A DNA stretch of 64,000 bases from Mycobacterium kansasii ATCC 12478 (GTDB lineage: Bacteria > Actinomycetota > Actinomycetes > Mycobacteriales > Mycobacteriaceae): positions 3,534,001-3,598,000 of the forward strand of contig NC_022663.1 of assembly GCF_000157895.3 (NCBI RefSeq), read 5' to 3'. The translations under genes and the position numbers were made by a program. How positions within the stretch are numbered: the stretch's first letter is position 1; each line of letters starts with the position of its first letter. Positions 1 through 8,266 of this stretch are shown here, one piece after another. The notes under the pieces were generated by a model. That model ran no database searches, was not told the DNA's origin, and saw only the letters and a list, made by a program, of their open reading frames with translations.

Positions 1-111
1 GACCAGCAGGGGAGACGGGCCGCTGCCGGTGGGACGGTAGAGCCACGCGCTGATCCGGTCGGCACCCGAGGTGAAATAGACGTCCTCGCGTTCGGGTTCG
101 CGTTCGGGCAC
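1..111 (-). CDS. Partial alpha/beta-hydrolase-like protein (N-terminus only, runs off left edge)
   Basis: Reading leftward from a GTG at 111 gives 37 open codons to the window edge. After a charged start (VPEREPERED) comes VYFTSGADRISAWLYRP, then a Gly/Pro stretch leading into LLV. This pattern (short beta strand, SG-x-R-x-x-AWLYRP) is typical of the first strands of mycobacterial alpha/beta hydrolases, just before the HG oxyanion motif, which would lie outside the window. An in-frame stop lies upstream, and GTG 111 is the only start between them. It is divergent from the FAD-linked oxidase. Function beyond hydrolase-like is inference. Confidence 0.5.
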   Translation of the reverse strand, partial: MPEREPEREDVYFTSGADRISAWLYRPTGSGPSPLLV

Positions 112-243
112 AGCCGCTCCATCGGGATGTTCGGAGCCCGCCGGATGATGGACTACGGTCTGGAAACGCTACAACATCGCAGCTCGACGGAGGACAGCCA
201 TGGCGATCCGCGTCGCCCACGCGCCGCACCAACGGTCGTGAGC

Positions 244-1584
244 ATGCTGCGCGGCCTGGCGAATGTGGTCGGTTCGCACCACGTCGTCACCGACGCCGAC
301 GTGCTCGCCGCGCGCAGCGTGGACCACACCGGCCGCTATCGGGGACGGGCCAGTGCGCTGGTGCGGCCAGGCTCCGCCGAGCAGGTCGCCGAGGTGCTGC
401 GGGTGTGCCGGGACGCCGGGGCCTATGTCACCGTGCAAGGCGGTCGCACCTCCCTGGTGGCCGGCACCGTTCCGCAACACGACGACGTGCTGCTGTCCAC
501 CGAAAGACTTTGTGCGGTGGGCGATGTCGACGTCCTCGAACGCCGTGTCGTGGCGGGCGCCGGGGCCACGCTGGCGGCGGTGCAGCGCGCCGCGACGGCG
601 GCGGGCCTGGTGTTCGGCGTCGACCTGTCGGCTCGCGATTCCGCGACCGTCGGCGGGATGGCCGCCACCAACGCCGGTGGCCTGCGTACGGTGCGCTACG
701 GCAACATGAGCGAGCAGCTGGTGGGCCTGGACGTGGCGCTGCCCGACGGCTCGGTGCTGCACCGGCACAGCCGGGTGCGCCGCGACAACACCGGCTACGA
801 CCTGCCGGCGCTGTTCGTCGGCGCCGAAGGCACGTTGGGCGTCATCACCCAGCTGGATCTGCGGTTGCATCCGGCTCCATCGCATCGGGTGACGGCGATC
901 TGTGGCTTCTCCGACCTCGACGCGCTGGTCGCCGCCGGACGGGTGTTGCGCGACGCGGACGGAATCGCGGCACTGGAATTGATCGATGGCCGCGCGGCCG
1001 CGCTGACTCGCGAGCAGCTGGGGCTGGCCGCTCCCGTCGAGGGAGACTGGCTGCTGCTGGTGGAACTGGCAGCCGACCACGATCAGACCGATCGGCTGGC
1101 CGGGCTGCTCGGCGGGATGCGGTTCCGCGGCGAACCGGCAGTCGGCGTGGATAGCGCTGCGCGGCAACGATTGTGGCGTACCCGGGAAGCGTTGGCCGAG
1201 GTGCTGGGCGGCTATGGGCCACCGTTGAAGGTCGACGTTTCGCTACCGTTGCCGGCGATCGGCAGATTCGCCCGGGACGCGGCCAGTCTGGTCCACGCCC
1301 ATGTCGCCGACGCGCTGCCGGTCCTGTTCGGCCACATCGGCGAGGGCAACCTGCACCTCAACGTGCTGCGGTTGCCGCCGGATCGCGAACCTGCGCTGTA
1401 TCCGGAGCTGATGGGACTGATCGCCGAGTGCGGTGGCAACGTCAGCTCCGAGCACGGCGTCGGCAGCCGCAAGCGCCGGTACCTGGGGATGTCCCGGGAG
1501 CCCACCGACATCGCCGTCATGCGAACTATCAAGGCTGCGCTGGACCCGACCGGCTACCTCAATGCGGCGGTGTTGTTCGAATAG
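244..1584 (+). CDS. FAD-linked oxidase / D-lactate dehydrogenase-type oxidoreductase (Rv0161-like)
   Basis: A flavoprotein oxidoreductase of the VAO/GlcD family: N-terminal FAD-binding domain (about residues 30-210, with the PGS-x-EQVAEVLRVC signature, QGGRTSL and the glycine-rich TVGGMAATNAGG FAD loop) and a C-terminal FAD-oxidase domain with GHIGEGNLHLNV and SSEHGVGSRKRRYL. Such enzymes oxidise 2-hydroxy acids. The substrate is not visible. ATG 244 gives 446 aa, close to the length of Rv0161; GTG 238 and an upstream ATG at 127 are alternatives, but the upstream extension looks non-coding. It is convergent with the TetR gene, with 15 bp between stops. Confidence 0.87.
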   Translation: MLRGLANVVGSHHVVTDADVLAARSVDHTGRYRGRASALVRPGSAEQVAEVLRVCRDAGAYVTVQGGRTSLVAGTVPQHDDVLLSTERLCAVGDVDVLERRVVAGAGATLAAVQRAATAAGLVFGVDLSARDSATVGGMAATNAGGLRTVRYGNMSEQLVGLDVALPDGSVLHRHSRVRRDNTGYDLPALFVGAEGTLGVITQLDLRLHPAPSHRVTAICGFSDLDALVAAGRVLRDADGIAALELIDGRAAALTREQLGLAAPVEGDWLLLVELAADHDQTDRLAGLLGGMRFRGEPAVGVDSAARQRLWRTREALAEVLGGYGPPLKVDVSLPLPAIGRFARDAASLVHAHVADALPVLFGHIGEGNLHLNVLRLPPDREPALYPELMGLIAECGGNVSSEHGVGSRKRRYLGMSREPTDIAVMRTIKAALDPTGYLNAAVLFE

Positions 1585-1599
1585 AGGCGCGGTTGGCCC

Positions 1600-2148
1600 T
1601 CATTCGGCTCCCTTGATTCCGACGGCATGGCGCAGCTGAGCCAGGAACTGATCGGCGTCGTCACTTCGAACGATGTAGTGCGAGATCGCGACTCGGATTG
1701 CCGTCGCTGCCTTCACCGCGGCATTGGGGCCCGGAAGCAGCCGCTGCAAGCCGTCACGCATCTCGGGTATGACACCGGACATCTGCGCGATGACCAACTC
1801 CGGTTCGATATCGACCATCCGGACGCCCGAGTAGGAGTACTGGTAGTCGACGATGAAACGCAGCGCGGCATCCAGCCTTTCGACGCCTTTGAGGCCGGCC
1901 GTCGCGTCGGCCAGCCCGCTTTCGAAGTTCTGGCGCTCGTAGCGCGAAAATGTGGCGAGCAACTCCTCTTTGGAAGCGAACCAGCGGTAGAGGGTCGGAC
2001 GCGATACGCCGGCCTGGGCCGCGACCTCCGAGAGGCTGAGCTTGGTCTTGCCGCTGCGGCCGAGTACCTCCGCGGTGGCCGCCAGGATCCGCTGACGCGT
2101 CGAATTGTCGGTCTCGGTCGCTGCTGTTGCCCCAAACGCCTGGCTCAT
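1600..2148 (-). CDS. TetR-family transcriptional regulator
   Basis: A 182-aa regulator with a classical TetR N-terminal helix-turn-helix: TRQRILAATAEVLG, then LSLSEVAAQAGVSRPTLYRWFASKEEL at residues 36-62, followed by a variable ligand-binding domain. It reads away from the thioesterase gene. The 179-bp divergent intergenic region holds two copies of a 31-bp bipartite motif that also recurs upstream of 6567. That makes this protein the best candidate for binding the motif and controlling the surrounding lipid-metabolism genes (inference). The ligand is probably an acyl-CoA or related lipid, judged only from neighbours. Confidence 0.9.
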   Translation of the reverse strand: MSQAFGATAATETDNSTRQRILAATAEVLGRSGKTKLSLSEVAAQAGVSRPTLYRWFASKEELLATFSRYERQNFESGLADATAGLKGVERLDAALRFIVDYQYSYSGVRMVDIEPELVIAQMSGVIPEMRDGLQRLLPGPNAAVKAATAIRVAISHYIVRSDDADQFLAQLRHAVGIKGAE

Positions 2149-2156
2149 GTCTCAAA

Positions 2157-2187
2157 CTTTACAAAGCCTTGGGTAAGTGTCACGGTG
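2157..2187 (+). promoter_or_regulatory. Shared 31-bp bipartite motif, copy 1 (upstream of TetR gene)
   Basis: CTTTACAAA, nine variable bases, then AAGTGTCACGGTG, ending 8 bp upstream of the TetR start codon. The two half-sites and the 9-bp spacing are identical in layout to copies at 2259 and 6405. Candidate operator for the adjacent TetR protein. Confidence 0.6.
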
Positions 2188-2258
2188 ATTCACCGCCGCG
2201 CCCACGGCAACCGGCCGGAGGCCGGAGCCGGCCCGGCGACAGGACCCTCACGCGCAAC

Positions 2259-2289
2259 CTTTACAAAATAAGCGCAAAGTGTCACGCTG
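2259..2289 (+). promoter_or_regulatory. Shared 31-bp bipartite motif, copy 2 (upstream of thioesterase)
   Basis: CTTTACAAA-N9-AAGTGTCACGCTG, ending 38 bp before the TTG start of the thioesterase gene. It lies in the same intergenic region as copy 1, 71 bp further along, in the same strand orientation. Confidence 0.6.
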
Positions 2290-2327
2290 GGCCCTGAGTT
2301 GGCGTCGCAAGCAAGAGGTGAACGCGG

Positions 2328-3209
2328 TTGACGACAGATTCCGAACAGGCCCAATGGTCGGTCGATCGGCTGCTCGAGCTCTTCGAGGTGCGGGCCCAGG
2401 GTGCCGATCGGTTCAGGGCCGAAACCGGCATCGCCGGGCAGGACGGCCGGCAGGTGGTGGAGGGCACCCAGGTGCTGGCACAGGCGATCGTCGCGGTGGC
2501 CCAGCGGTTCCAGAGCAAGTCGGTGCGTTCGGCGCACGCGGTGTTCTCCCGCGCCGTCGCGGTGGGTCCGCCGGTCGAGTTGCTCCTCGACGTCGTGCAC
2601 GAGGGCCGGTCCACCGCCACCGCCGTCGTCTCGGCACAGCAGGACGGCCGGCGCTGCATCACCATGACCGTCCTGGCCGACGTCCCCACCGGCGACGTGA
2701 TCCGCCATCACCTGCCGCGGCCCGGCGTCGCGGCGCCCGCGGACTCCAACGTCTCGCAGGTGCCGATGCTCGGACGCGAGTTGCGACTCGTCGACGTGGT
2801 CGACGTCAACAGTCCCGACGAGGTCGGACCACCCGAGTTATACGCGTGGTTGCGCTACGACCCCATTCCGGTCCGTGACGACCTGGCGAAGGCGCTGGTC
2901 GCGTACTTCACCGGCCACCTCGGCATTTCGACCACCATGCGGGCGCACCCGGGCATCGGTACCAGCCAGGCGCATCTGAGCGTGTCCACCGCGCCGATGA
3001 CGATCTCGGTGGCCTTCCACGAACCGGTGCGCTGGGACGGCTGGTTGCTCTACACCCACGAGAGCACGCAGGTCGGCGCCGGGATGTCGTACGTCCGCGG
3101 CACCGTGCACACCGAGGAGGGCGGACTCATTGCGTCCTTTGCGCAGGAGGCGATGATCCGGCCGCTGCGCACCACCGACACGGCGATCGACGCCCGGTCC
3201 CGGTTCTAG
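2328..3209 (+). CDS. Acyl-CoA thioesterase II (TesB-like, double hot-dog)
   Basis: A 293-aa protein with the TesB two-hot-dog layout. The first domain has QDGRQVVEGTQVLAQAIVAVAQRF followed by SVRSAHAVFSRAVAVGPPVELLLDVV and QQDGRRCITM. The second has STAPMTISVAFHEPVRWDGWLLYTHEST and the terminal RGTVHTEEGGLIASFAQEAMIR, typical of TesB C-termini. It would hydrolyse acyl-CoA to free acid and CoA in the cytoplasm. The start is TTG 2328; the GTG ten bases upstream is out of frame. It is followed after 4 bp by the luciferase-like gene, so the two are probably co-transcribed from a promoter near the motif at 2259. Confidence 0.85.
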   Translation: MTTDSEQAQWSVDRLLELFEVRAQGADRFRAETGIAGQDGRQVVEGTQVLAQAIVAVAQRFQSKSVRSAHAVFSRAVAVGPPVELLLDVVHEGRSTATAVVSAQQDGRRCITMTVLADVPTGDVIRHHLPRPGVAAPADSNVSQVPMLGRELRLVDVVDVNSPDEVGPPELYAWLRYDPIPVRDDLAKALVAYFTGHLGISTTMRAHPGIGTSQAHLSVSTAPMTISVAFHEPVRWDGWLLYTHESTQVGAGMSYVRGTVHTEEGGLIASFAQEAMIRPLRTTDTAIDARSRF

Positions 3210-3213
3210 CGGT

Positions 3214-4128
3214 ATGCGCTTCGTCGTCACCCACCCGATGCACAGTCATCCCTACCACCCGGAGCTGTTATCCGGGGCGGGTATCGCGGCGATCGCCGCG
3301 GCGGCCGAAGGCGCCGGCTTTCACGGGTTCGGCTTCACCGACCACCCGGCGCCGTCACAGCGCTGGCTTCAGGCGGGCGGCCATGACGCGTTGGATCCGT
3401 TTGTCGCCATGGGTTTTGCCGCCGCACGCACGACGACACTGCGCCTGATTCCCAACATCGTGGTGCTGCCGTACCGAAACCCGTTCCTGGTGGCCAAGTC
3501 CGGCGCAACGTTGGACCTGCTGTCCGGCGGCCGGTTCACCCTGGCGGTCGGGGTGGGATATCTGAAACGGGAGTTCGCGGCACTGGGTGTCGACTACGAC
3601 GAGCGTGCCGAGCTGTTCGAGGAGGCGCTGCAGGTCATCCGCGCGGTGTGGACCAGCGATGACATATCTTTTGTGGGAAGGCATTTCACCGCGAGCGGCA
3701 TCACCGCGCATCCCAGACCGCTCAGTCCACCGCCGATCTGGATCGGCGGTAACACCCGGGCGGCCCGTCGTCGCGTCGCCCACTACGGTGACGGCTGGTG
3801 CCCGTTCCCCGCCCCTGCGCGGCTGGCCCGGACCGCGGGTACCGCGGCCATCGACTCGGTGGACCGGCTTGCCGACGGCATCGACGACTTACGGCGCAAG
3901 TGCGACGCGGCCGGCCGGGACTGGTCGGCAATTGATATCACGTTCACCAACGCCGACGGGGGGAGCCCGGCGAGCGACGGCTTCAACGCCGACGCCTACT
4001 TGTCCGGGCTGGAAAAGCTTGCAGCCCTGGGTGTTACCTGGGTGCAGGTGGGACTGCCCGGCGACAGCCTTGCTCATGTGCTGGAGAGCATCGAGCGGTT
4101 TTGGACTCTGGTGATCGATGCCGCTTGA
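3214..4128 (+). CDS. LLM-class (luciferase-like) F420-dependent oxidoreductase
   Basis: A 304-aa TIM-barrel protein of the bacterial luciferase-like family. Signatures: GFHGFGFTDHPAPS (early strand), TTTLRLIPNIVVLPYRNPFLVAKSGATLDLLSGGRF (family core), GVGYLKREFAALGVDYDERAELFEEAL and PPIWIGGNTRAARRRVAHYGDGW. In mycobacteria most such proteins use coenzyme F420, though flavin use cannot be excluded from sequence. Its position right behind a thioesterase suggests oxidation or reduction of a lipid-derived intermediate (inference). It is convergent with the DUF427 gene, 14 bp between ends. Confidence 0.85.
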   Translation: MRFVVTHPMHSHPYHPELLSGAGIAAIAAAAEGAGFHGFGFTDHPAPSQRWLQAGGHDALDPFVAMGFAAARTTTLRLIPNIVVLPYRNPFLVAKSGATLDLLSGGRFTLAVGVGYLKREFAALGVDYDERAELFEEALQVIRAVWTSDDISFVGRHFTASGITAHPRPLSPPPIWIGGNTRAARRRVAHYGDGWCPFPAPARLARTAGTAAIDSVDRLADGIDDLRRKCDAAGRDWSAIDITFTNADGGSPASDGFNADAYLSGLEKLAALGVTWVQVGLPGDSLAHVLESIERFWTLVIDAA

Positions 4129-4142
4129 CCCCTCGTCGCGGA

Positions 4143-4844
4143 TCACAGCACCTTTGTCGCCCCGAGAACGCGGCCCGGCAGCTCCGCGATGACATCGATA
4201 CGGGTGTCGTCGAAGCTGAGGAATCCCTTGATCGGCAGGCTTTCCGGAAACGGATCGGTATAACTCCACGCGGCGTCTTCAACGAAGACGTCGTCCAGGA
4301 CGGCGGACCAGTATGTCGCGGCGCCCTTGTAGTTGCAGTAGCTCGACGTGTCCGACTTCCGCAGTAGATCGGTGCGCACCTGCGAAGGCTCAACGTACAG
4401 CCGCGGTTCCAGCGACGTCTCGAAAACGATCACCGTATCGTGGGTGTCCACCAGCGCCGTCCCGGCGAGGGAGACGTTGAGGTGACGGGTGGTCGGGCGG
4501 CAATCGACCCGGTGGTACGGATTCGGGGGATAGTGGACGAGTTTGCGGCCCTCCTCCACCCAGGTGTCGACGGCGTCCCACGGCACGTGAACATAACCGG
4601 GCGCTTCGGATTCATGCTCGGTCGGTAGGTCGCCGACCTCGTCGTCCGGGAAAACGTAGCTGAGCGGCTGATCGCGCCGGTGGACCAGTAGCGCCCGCTC
4701 GGTGTCGATGACCAGCCGCCCATTCCGGAAGGCCTGAATCCGGCGCGGATGCGGTTCGATGTAGACGACGTTTGCGGGTATCGGCGGACAGAAGATTCCG
4801 GCCGGGTTCCGGCTGAGGGGACCACGTCCGGCCACCAGACTCAT
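4143..4844 (-). CDS. DUF427 domain protein (tandem DUF427)
   Basis: A 233-aa protein containing two DUF427 modules. The first is around residues 25-95 (NVVYIEPHPRRIQAFRNGRLVIDTERALLVHRR, then YVFPDDEV). The second is around 120-215 (VSLAGTALVDTHDTVIVFETSLEPRLYVEPSQVR, then DTSSYCNYKGAATYWSAVL, with the usual PFPESLPIKGFLSF). DUF427 proteins are small beta-rich proteins of unknown biochemical role that are common in actinobacteria. No signal peptide or membrane segment is seen. Confidence 0.85.
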   Translation of the reverse strand: MSLVAGRGPLSRNPAGIFCPPIPANVVYIEPHPRRIQAFRNGRLVIDTERALLVHRRDQPLSYVFPDDEVGDLPTEHESEAPGYVHVPWDAVDTWVEEGRKLVHYPPNPYHRVDCRPTTRHLNVSLAGTALVDTHDTVIVFETSLEPRLYVEPSQVRTDLLRKSDTSSYCNYKGAATYWSAVLDDVFVEDAAWSYTDPFPESLPIKGFLSFDDTRIDVIAELPGRVLGATKVL

Positions 4845-5222
4845 GAGGCTTCTCCCAACTGGGGCACCAGCGCCGCGGCCATGGTGACCGCGTCGCCGCG
4901 AGCCGCGTCTGCTCAGTGCGGGGTTGCGGGCGCGCTGCTGGCGGACCCCGAAACCCGGCGACGTCGTGCTTTCAAGTAAGCGTAAGTCGCGGCCCGCCGC
5001 TATCCGTCACGGATTGCCGTTACCCGAAATGTGAGTGTGCTATGACCGTATGCACCAGCCGGCTTCTCGTTTCGATGTAGTTGCGCGTGCGCGATGCGGA
5101 GGTGACGTTTCGTCGGACTTCGTATGTCCCAACCGCACCCGGCGGGTGCTGCCTTCGAAGGGTCGTTGCCGGGCTTCGGTCCCGAAGAGCCTCGGGCATA
5201 CAAGCTGGGGTAGGAATGAGCC
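4845..5222. other. 378-bp intergenic region, no convincing gene
   Basis: Between the divergent DUF427 and CoA-transferase genes. No ORF here looks protein-like except a 29-codon ORF at 5124-5213 that ends nine bases before the CoA-transferase start. Promoters for both flanking genes must lie here, but I recognise no defined operator. Confidence 0.5.
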
Positions 5223-6392
5223 ATGGCGGGACCCGTAGCAGGCATCACGGTCGTCGAGCTTGGGGTCTGGGTCGCTGGACCGGCCACGGCCGCCATCCTG
5301 GCCGACTGGGGTGCCGACGTCATCAAGATCGAACCGCCGACCGGCGATCCGGGCCGGATGTTCGGGCGGATGCTGGGATGCGATCTCGGGGTCAACCCGC
5401 CTTTCGAAATGGACAACCGTTCCAAGCGCAGCATCGTGCTGGACCTCACCACCGCTGCCGGTCGCCGCACTGCCTTCGAATTACTCACCGATGCAGACGT
5501 TTTCGTGACGAACGTGCGCCCCGGCGCGCTGCAACGGCTGGGGCTCGACTTCGAGTCGGTGTCCGGCCACAACCCCCGTGTGGTCTACGGGCTGATCACC
5601 GGATACGGCGAAAGCGGGCCGGACGCCGACCGCGCCGCCTACGACGTGGCGGCGTTCTGGGCGCGCGCCGGTGTGGCCGATCTGCTCACCCCGCCGGGCG
5701 GCACCCCGCCGTTCCAGCGCGGCGGCATGGGTGATCACTCGGCGGGCATGACCCTGGCGGCCGCTGTCTGCGCCGCACTGCTCGCCCGTGAGCGCACCGG
5801 AACCGGCCAACTGGTGACCACCTCGCTGTACCGCCAGGGCGCCTACACGGTCAGCTTCGACCTGAACACGTATCTGCTCACCGGCCAGCCGATCGCCGTC
5901 GGACAACGCGAGTCGATGGGTAACCCGTGCATGAACAACTACACCGCCGGCGACGGGAGGCGGTTCTGGATCGTCGGGCTTCAGGCGGATCGGCACTGGC
6001 CGGCGTTGTGTCGCGTTGTCGGGCGGCCGGAATGGCTGGCCGATCCGCGGTATGGCGATGCCCGCGCCCGCGCGGTCAACGCCGTGCCGCTCATCGCCGC
6101 GCTGGACGAGATCTTCGCGACGAAGCCGCTTGCCGAATGGTCGGAAGCCTTCGCCGCCGAACCGGATTTCTTCTGGTCTCCGGTCAACACGCTCGAGGAC
6201 GTCGTCGCCGACGAGCAATTCCACGCCGCGGGCGGCATCGTCGAGGTGCCGGACGGGGAATCGAGCGTGCCGATGGTGGCCACGCCGGCGGACTTCCACG
6301 GCACGCCATGGGCGCCCCGCTGGACGGCTCCTGCGCTGGGCCAGCACACCGAGGAAGTTCTGGCCGAACTTGCGGCCCGCCGCGGGTCGTGA
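5223..6392 (+). CDS. CaiB/BaiF-type (family III) CoA transferase
   Basis: A 389-aa family III CoA transferase. The N-terminal Rossmann part carries GITVVELGVWVAGPATAAILADWGADVIKIEPP and the conserved FEMDNRSKRSIVLDL with the catalytic-type Asp region, followed by LLTDADVFVTNVRPGALQRLGLDF and YGLITGYGESGPDA. Later motifs ARAGV, GGMGDHSAG and GQLVTTSLYRQGAY are also family-typical. These enzymes move CoA between carboxylic acids or activate branched and steroid-derived acids. The start ATG 5223 is preceded by a GTAGGAA ribosome-binding-like sequence. Confidence 0.88.
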   Translation: MAGPVAGITVVELGVWVAGPATAAILADWGADVIKIEPPTGDPGRMFGRMLGCDLGVNPPFEMDNRSKRSIVLDLTTAAGRRTAFELLTDADVFVTNVRPGALQRLGLDFESVSGHNPRVVYGLITGYGESGPDADRAAYDVAAFWARAGVADLLTPPGGTPPFQRGGMGDHSAGMTLAAAVCAALLARERTGTGQLVTTSLYRQGAYTVSFDLNTYLLTGQPIAVGQRESMGNPCMNNYTAGDGRRFWIVGLQADRHWPALCRVVGRPEWLADPRYGDARARAVNAVPLIAALDEIFATKPLAEWSEAFAAEPDFFWSPVNTLEDVVADEQFHAAGGIVEVPDGESSVPMVATPADFHGTPWAPRWTAPALGQHTEEVLAELAARRGS

Positions 6393-6404
6393 CGGCCCGG
6401 GAAG

Positions 6405-6435
6405 CTTTACAAGTTTGCGCAAAAGTGTCACGCTG
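6405..6435 (+). promoter_or_regulatory. Shared 31-bp bipartite motif, copy 3
   Basis: CTTTACAAG-N9-AAGTGTCACGCTG directly downstream of the CoA-transferase stop and 131 bp upstream of the next gene start at 6567. Spacing and half-sites match the copies at 2157 and 2259. Confidence 0.6.
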
Positions 6436-6566
6436 TCGGGTGAGCCGTTGTCACCCGATTCGCCGAAACCGGACCGGTCCCGATGGGCTATCCGGTGCGG
6501 CGGACACCCCTGACGGCCGCGGCAAGCCACCGGTCAGCATGTGGTCCACGCACGAGGAATGAACCG

Positions 6567-7124
6567 ATGATCACTCCCAGTTTCGGCATCAGCGATTACC
6601 TGGCGACCGATGAGCGCCGAGGGCCGCGGACCGGCACGGAATGTCTGCGTTACCGGCTCGAGGTGGTGGCCACCAGTGCCATCGACGTGGTGCACGCCGC
6701 CGGGGGCTGGTTGTACGACCGGGTGACGGCCGGTTGGGAGGTGACGGTATTGCTGCCGCGCGGCGACGGCACCCGGCCGTTGCAGATCCTCGGTGCCCGG
6801 GCCGCGGACCTGGAGACCGGATTGACCGAGTCCCGCCCATGGGGAACACGGGGTCAGAGCCTGGCCGTCAGCGCAGGTGCGTTCGCGGCAGACGATCGCG
6901 TGCGGGACCTGGTGCTCGAGGCGCTCGAGCACCGGTCGGGCGAGGTGGCGCTGTGGGGTGACGAGTGGCCGTGGGGGCTGAATCGCACGATCAGTCCGGT
7001 GCAGCATGTGCTCAGCTCGGCCGCCCGGGCGTTCAAGTGTCAGGCGCTGAAGGCAGCCGGAATACCCTGTGGCTCGGTCGAGTCGGTCGAGACGCTGTTC
7101 AGCGACACGCAGTGGTGGGGCTAG
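6567..7124 (+). CDS. Conserved hypothetical protein
   Basis: A 185-aa soluble protein with no domain I recognise. It begins MITPSFGISDYLATDE, has a central YRLEVVATSAIDVVHAAGGWLYDRVTAGWEVTVLL segment and ends near EALEHRSGEVALWGDEWPWG and VQHVLSSAARAFK. ATG 6567 has an upstream purine-rich GAGGAATGAA stretch; an in-frame ATG at 6483 would add 28 residues of low plausibility. It has its own copy of the 31-bp motif, so it probably belongs to the same regulon as the TetR and thioesterase genes. Confidence 0.65.
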   Translation: MITPSFGISDYLATDERRGPRTGTECLRYRLEVVATSAIDVVHAAGGWLYDRVTAGWEVTVLLPRGDGTRPLQILGARAADLETGLTESRPWGTRGQSLAVSAGAFAADDRVRDLVLEALEHRSGEVALWGDEWPWGLNRTISPVQHVLSSAARAFKCQALKAAGIPCGSVESVETLFSDTQWWG

Positions 7125-7145
7125 TGCCGGTGTGAGCCTACCGAG

Positions 7146-8252
7146 TCAGAACGTGATGAGCTGGCGGATCGCCGTGCCGTCGGCCAGACGGTCCATCGCC
7201 GCGTTGATGTCGTCCAGCCGAATCGTCGACGACACCAGCGATTCCACCGGCAGCCGGCCGGACCGCCACAGCGACACGAACCGGGGAATGTCGCGGCTGG
7301 GGACCGCCGAACCGAGGTAACTGCCGATCAGCGACCGGCCTTCGGCGACAAAACCCAACGGCGAGATGCTGATCCGCGCGTCCGGGGGCGGCAGCCCGAC
7401 GGTAACGGTTCGGCCGCCCGGGGCGGTCAGTGCGATCGCGGTCTCAAGCGCGCCAGGGTGACCGACGGCCTCGACGACCACGTCCGCTTTCACTCCGGCA
7501 TCGGTGGCCCGCTGCGGCGTGTATGCGTCATGGACGCCGAGTTTCTTTGCAGCGGAGAGCTTTTCAGACATCTGATCGACACCGATGACGCGGACGTCGG
7601 GATAGGTGAGGGCGGTGAGCACCGCCGCCATCCCGACGCCCCCGAGTCCGACGACGGCGACCGACTGTCCCGGTCGCGGGTTACCCACGTTGAGTACGGC
7701 GCCCCCGCCGGTCAGCACCGCGCATCCGAGCAGGGCCGCCACGTGCGGCGGAACATCGTCGGGTACCGGGATGGCGCTGGCCCGGTTGACCACGGCGTGG
7801 GTGGCAAATCCCGAGACCCCGAGGTGGTGGTAAACCGGATGACCTTGCCGGCTGAGTCTGATGGCGCCGCCCAGTAATGTTCCGGCCGCGTTGGCCGCGC
7901 CGGCCGGCTGACACGGCGTCATGCCCTCGGTCGCGCATGCCGCACAGTGTTCGCACCGCGGTAGGAAAACCAGCACGACTCGCTGGCCGACGGCTACGTC
8001 GTCAACCCGGTCGCCGGCCTGTTCGACGATCCCCGCGGCCTCATGGCCGAGCAACATCGGCACCGGCCGCACCCGGTTGCCGTTGACCACCGACAGATCG
8101 GAGTGGCATACGCCGGCCGCCTCGATGCGGACCAGCACTTCGTCGCTGCCGGGCGCTTCCAGATCGAGGTCGGCGACGCCGATCGGCCGTGATTCGACGT
8201 ACGGGCGAGGTGATCCGATCCGCTCGAGCACCGCGCCGCGGATGTGAAACAT
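7146..8252 (-). CDS. adhE1: Zinc-type alcohol dehydrogenase
   Basis: A 368-aa zinc MDR alcohol dehydrogenase matching M. tuberculosis Rv0162c. Visible: GVCHSDLSV (catalytic-zinc Cys), GHEAAGIV (catalytic His-Glu), the structural-zinc-type cysteine cluster CEHCAACATEGMTPC, and the NAD-binding VAVVGLGGVGMAAV. It oxidises primary or long-chain alcohols to aldehydes with NAD. The chosen start (8252) is the methionine of MFHIRGAVLERIGSPRPY; upstream methionines would run into the divergent neighbour, which starts only 14 bp away. Confidence 0.9.
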   Translation of the reverse strand: MFHIRGAVLERIGSPRPYVESRPIGVADLDLEAPGSDEVLVRIEAAGVCHSDLSVVNGNRVRPVPMLLGHEAAGIVEQAGDRVDDVAVGQRVVLVFLPRCEHCAACATEGMTPCQPAGAANAAGTLLGGAIRLSRQGHPVYHHLGVSGFATHAVVNRASAIPVPDDVPPHVAALLGCAVLTGGGAVLNVGNPRPGQSVAVVGLGGVGMAAVLTALTYPDVRVIGVDQMSEKLSAAKKLGVHDAYTPQRATDAGVKADVVVEAVGHPGALETAIALTAPGGRTVTVGLPPPDARISISPLGFVAEGRSLIGSYLGSAVPSRDIPRFVSLWRSGRLPVESLVSSTIRLDDINAAMDRLADGTAIRQLITF

Positions 8253-8266
8253 GTTGGAATACAACC

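Noticed and set aside
5000..5572. 190-codon minus-strand ORF over the CoA-transferase start
   Set aside because: It is Ser/Pro-rich, antisense to a clear enzyme, and has no recognisable features.
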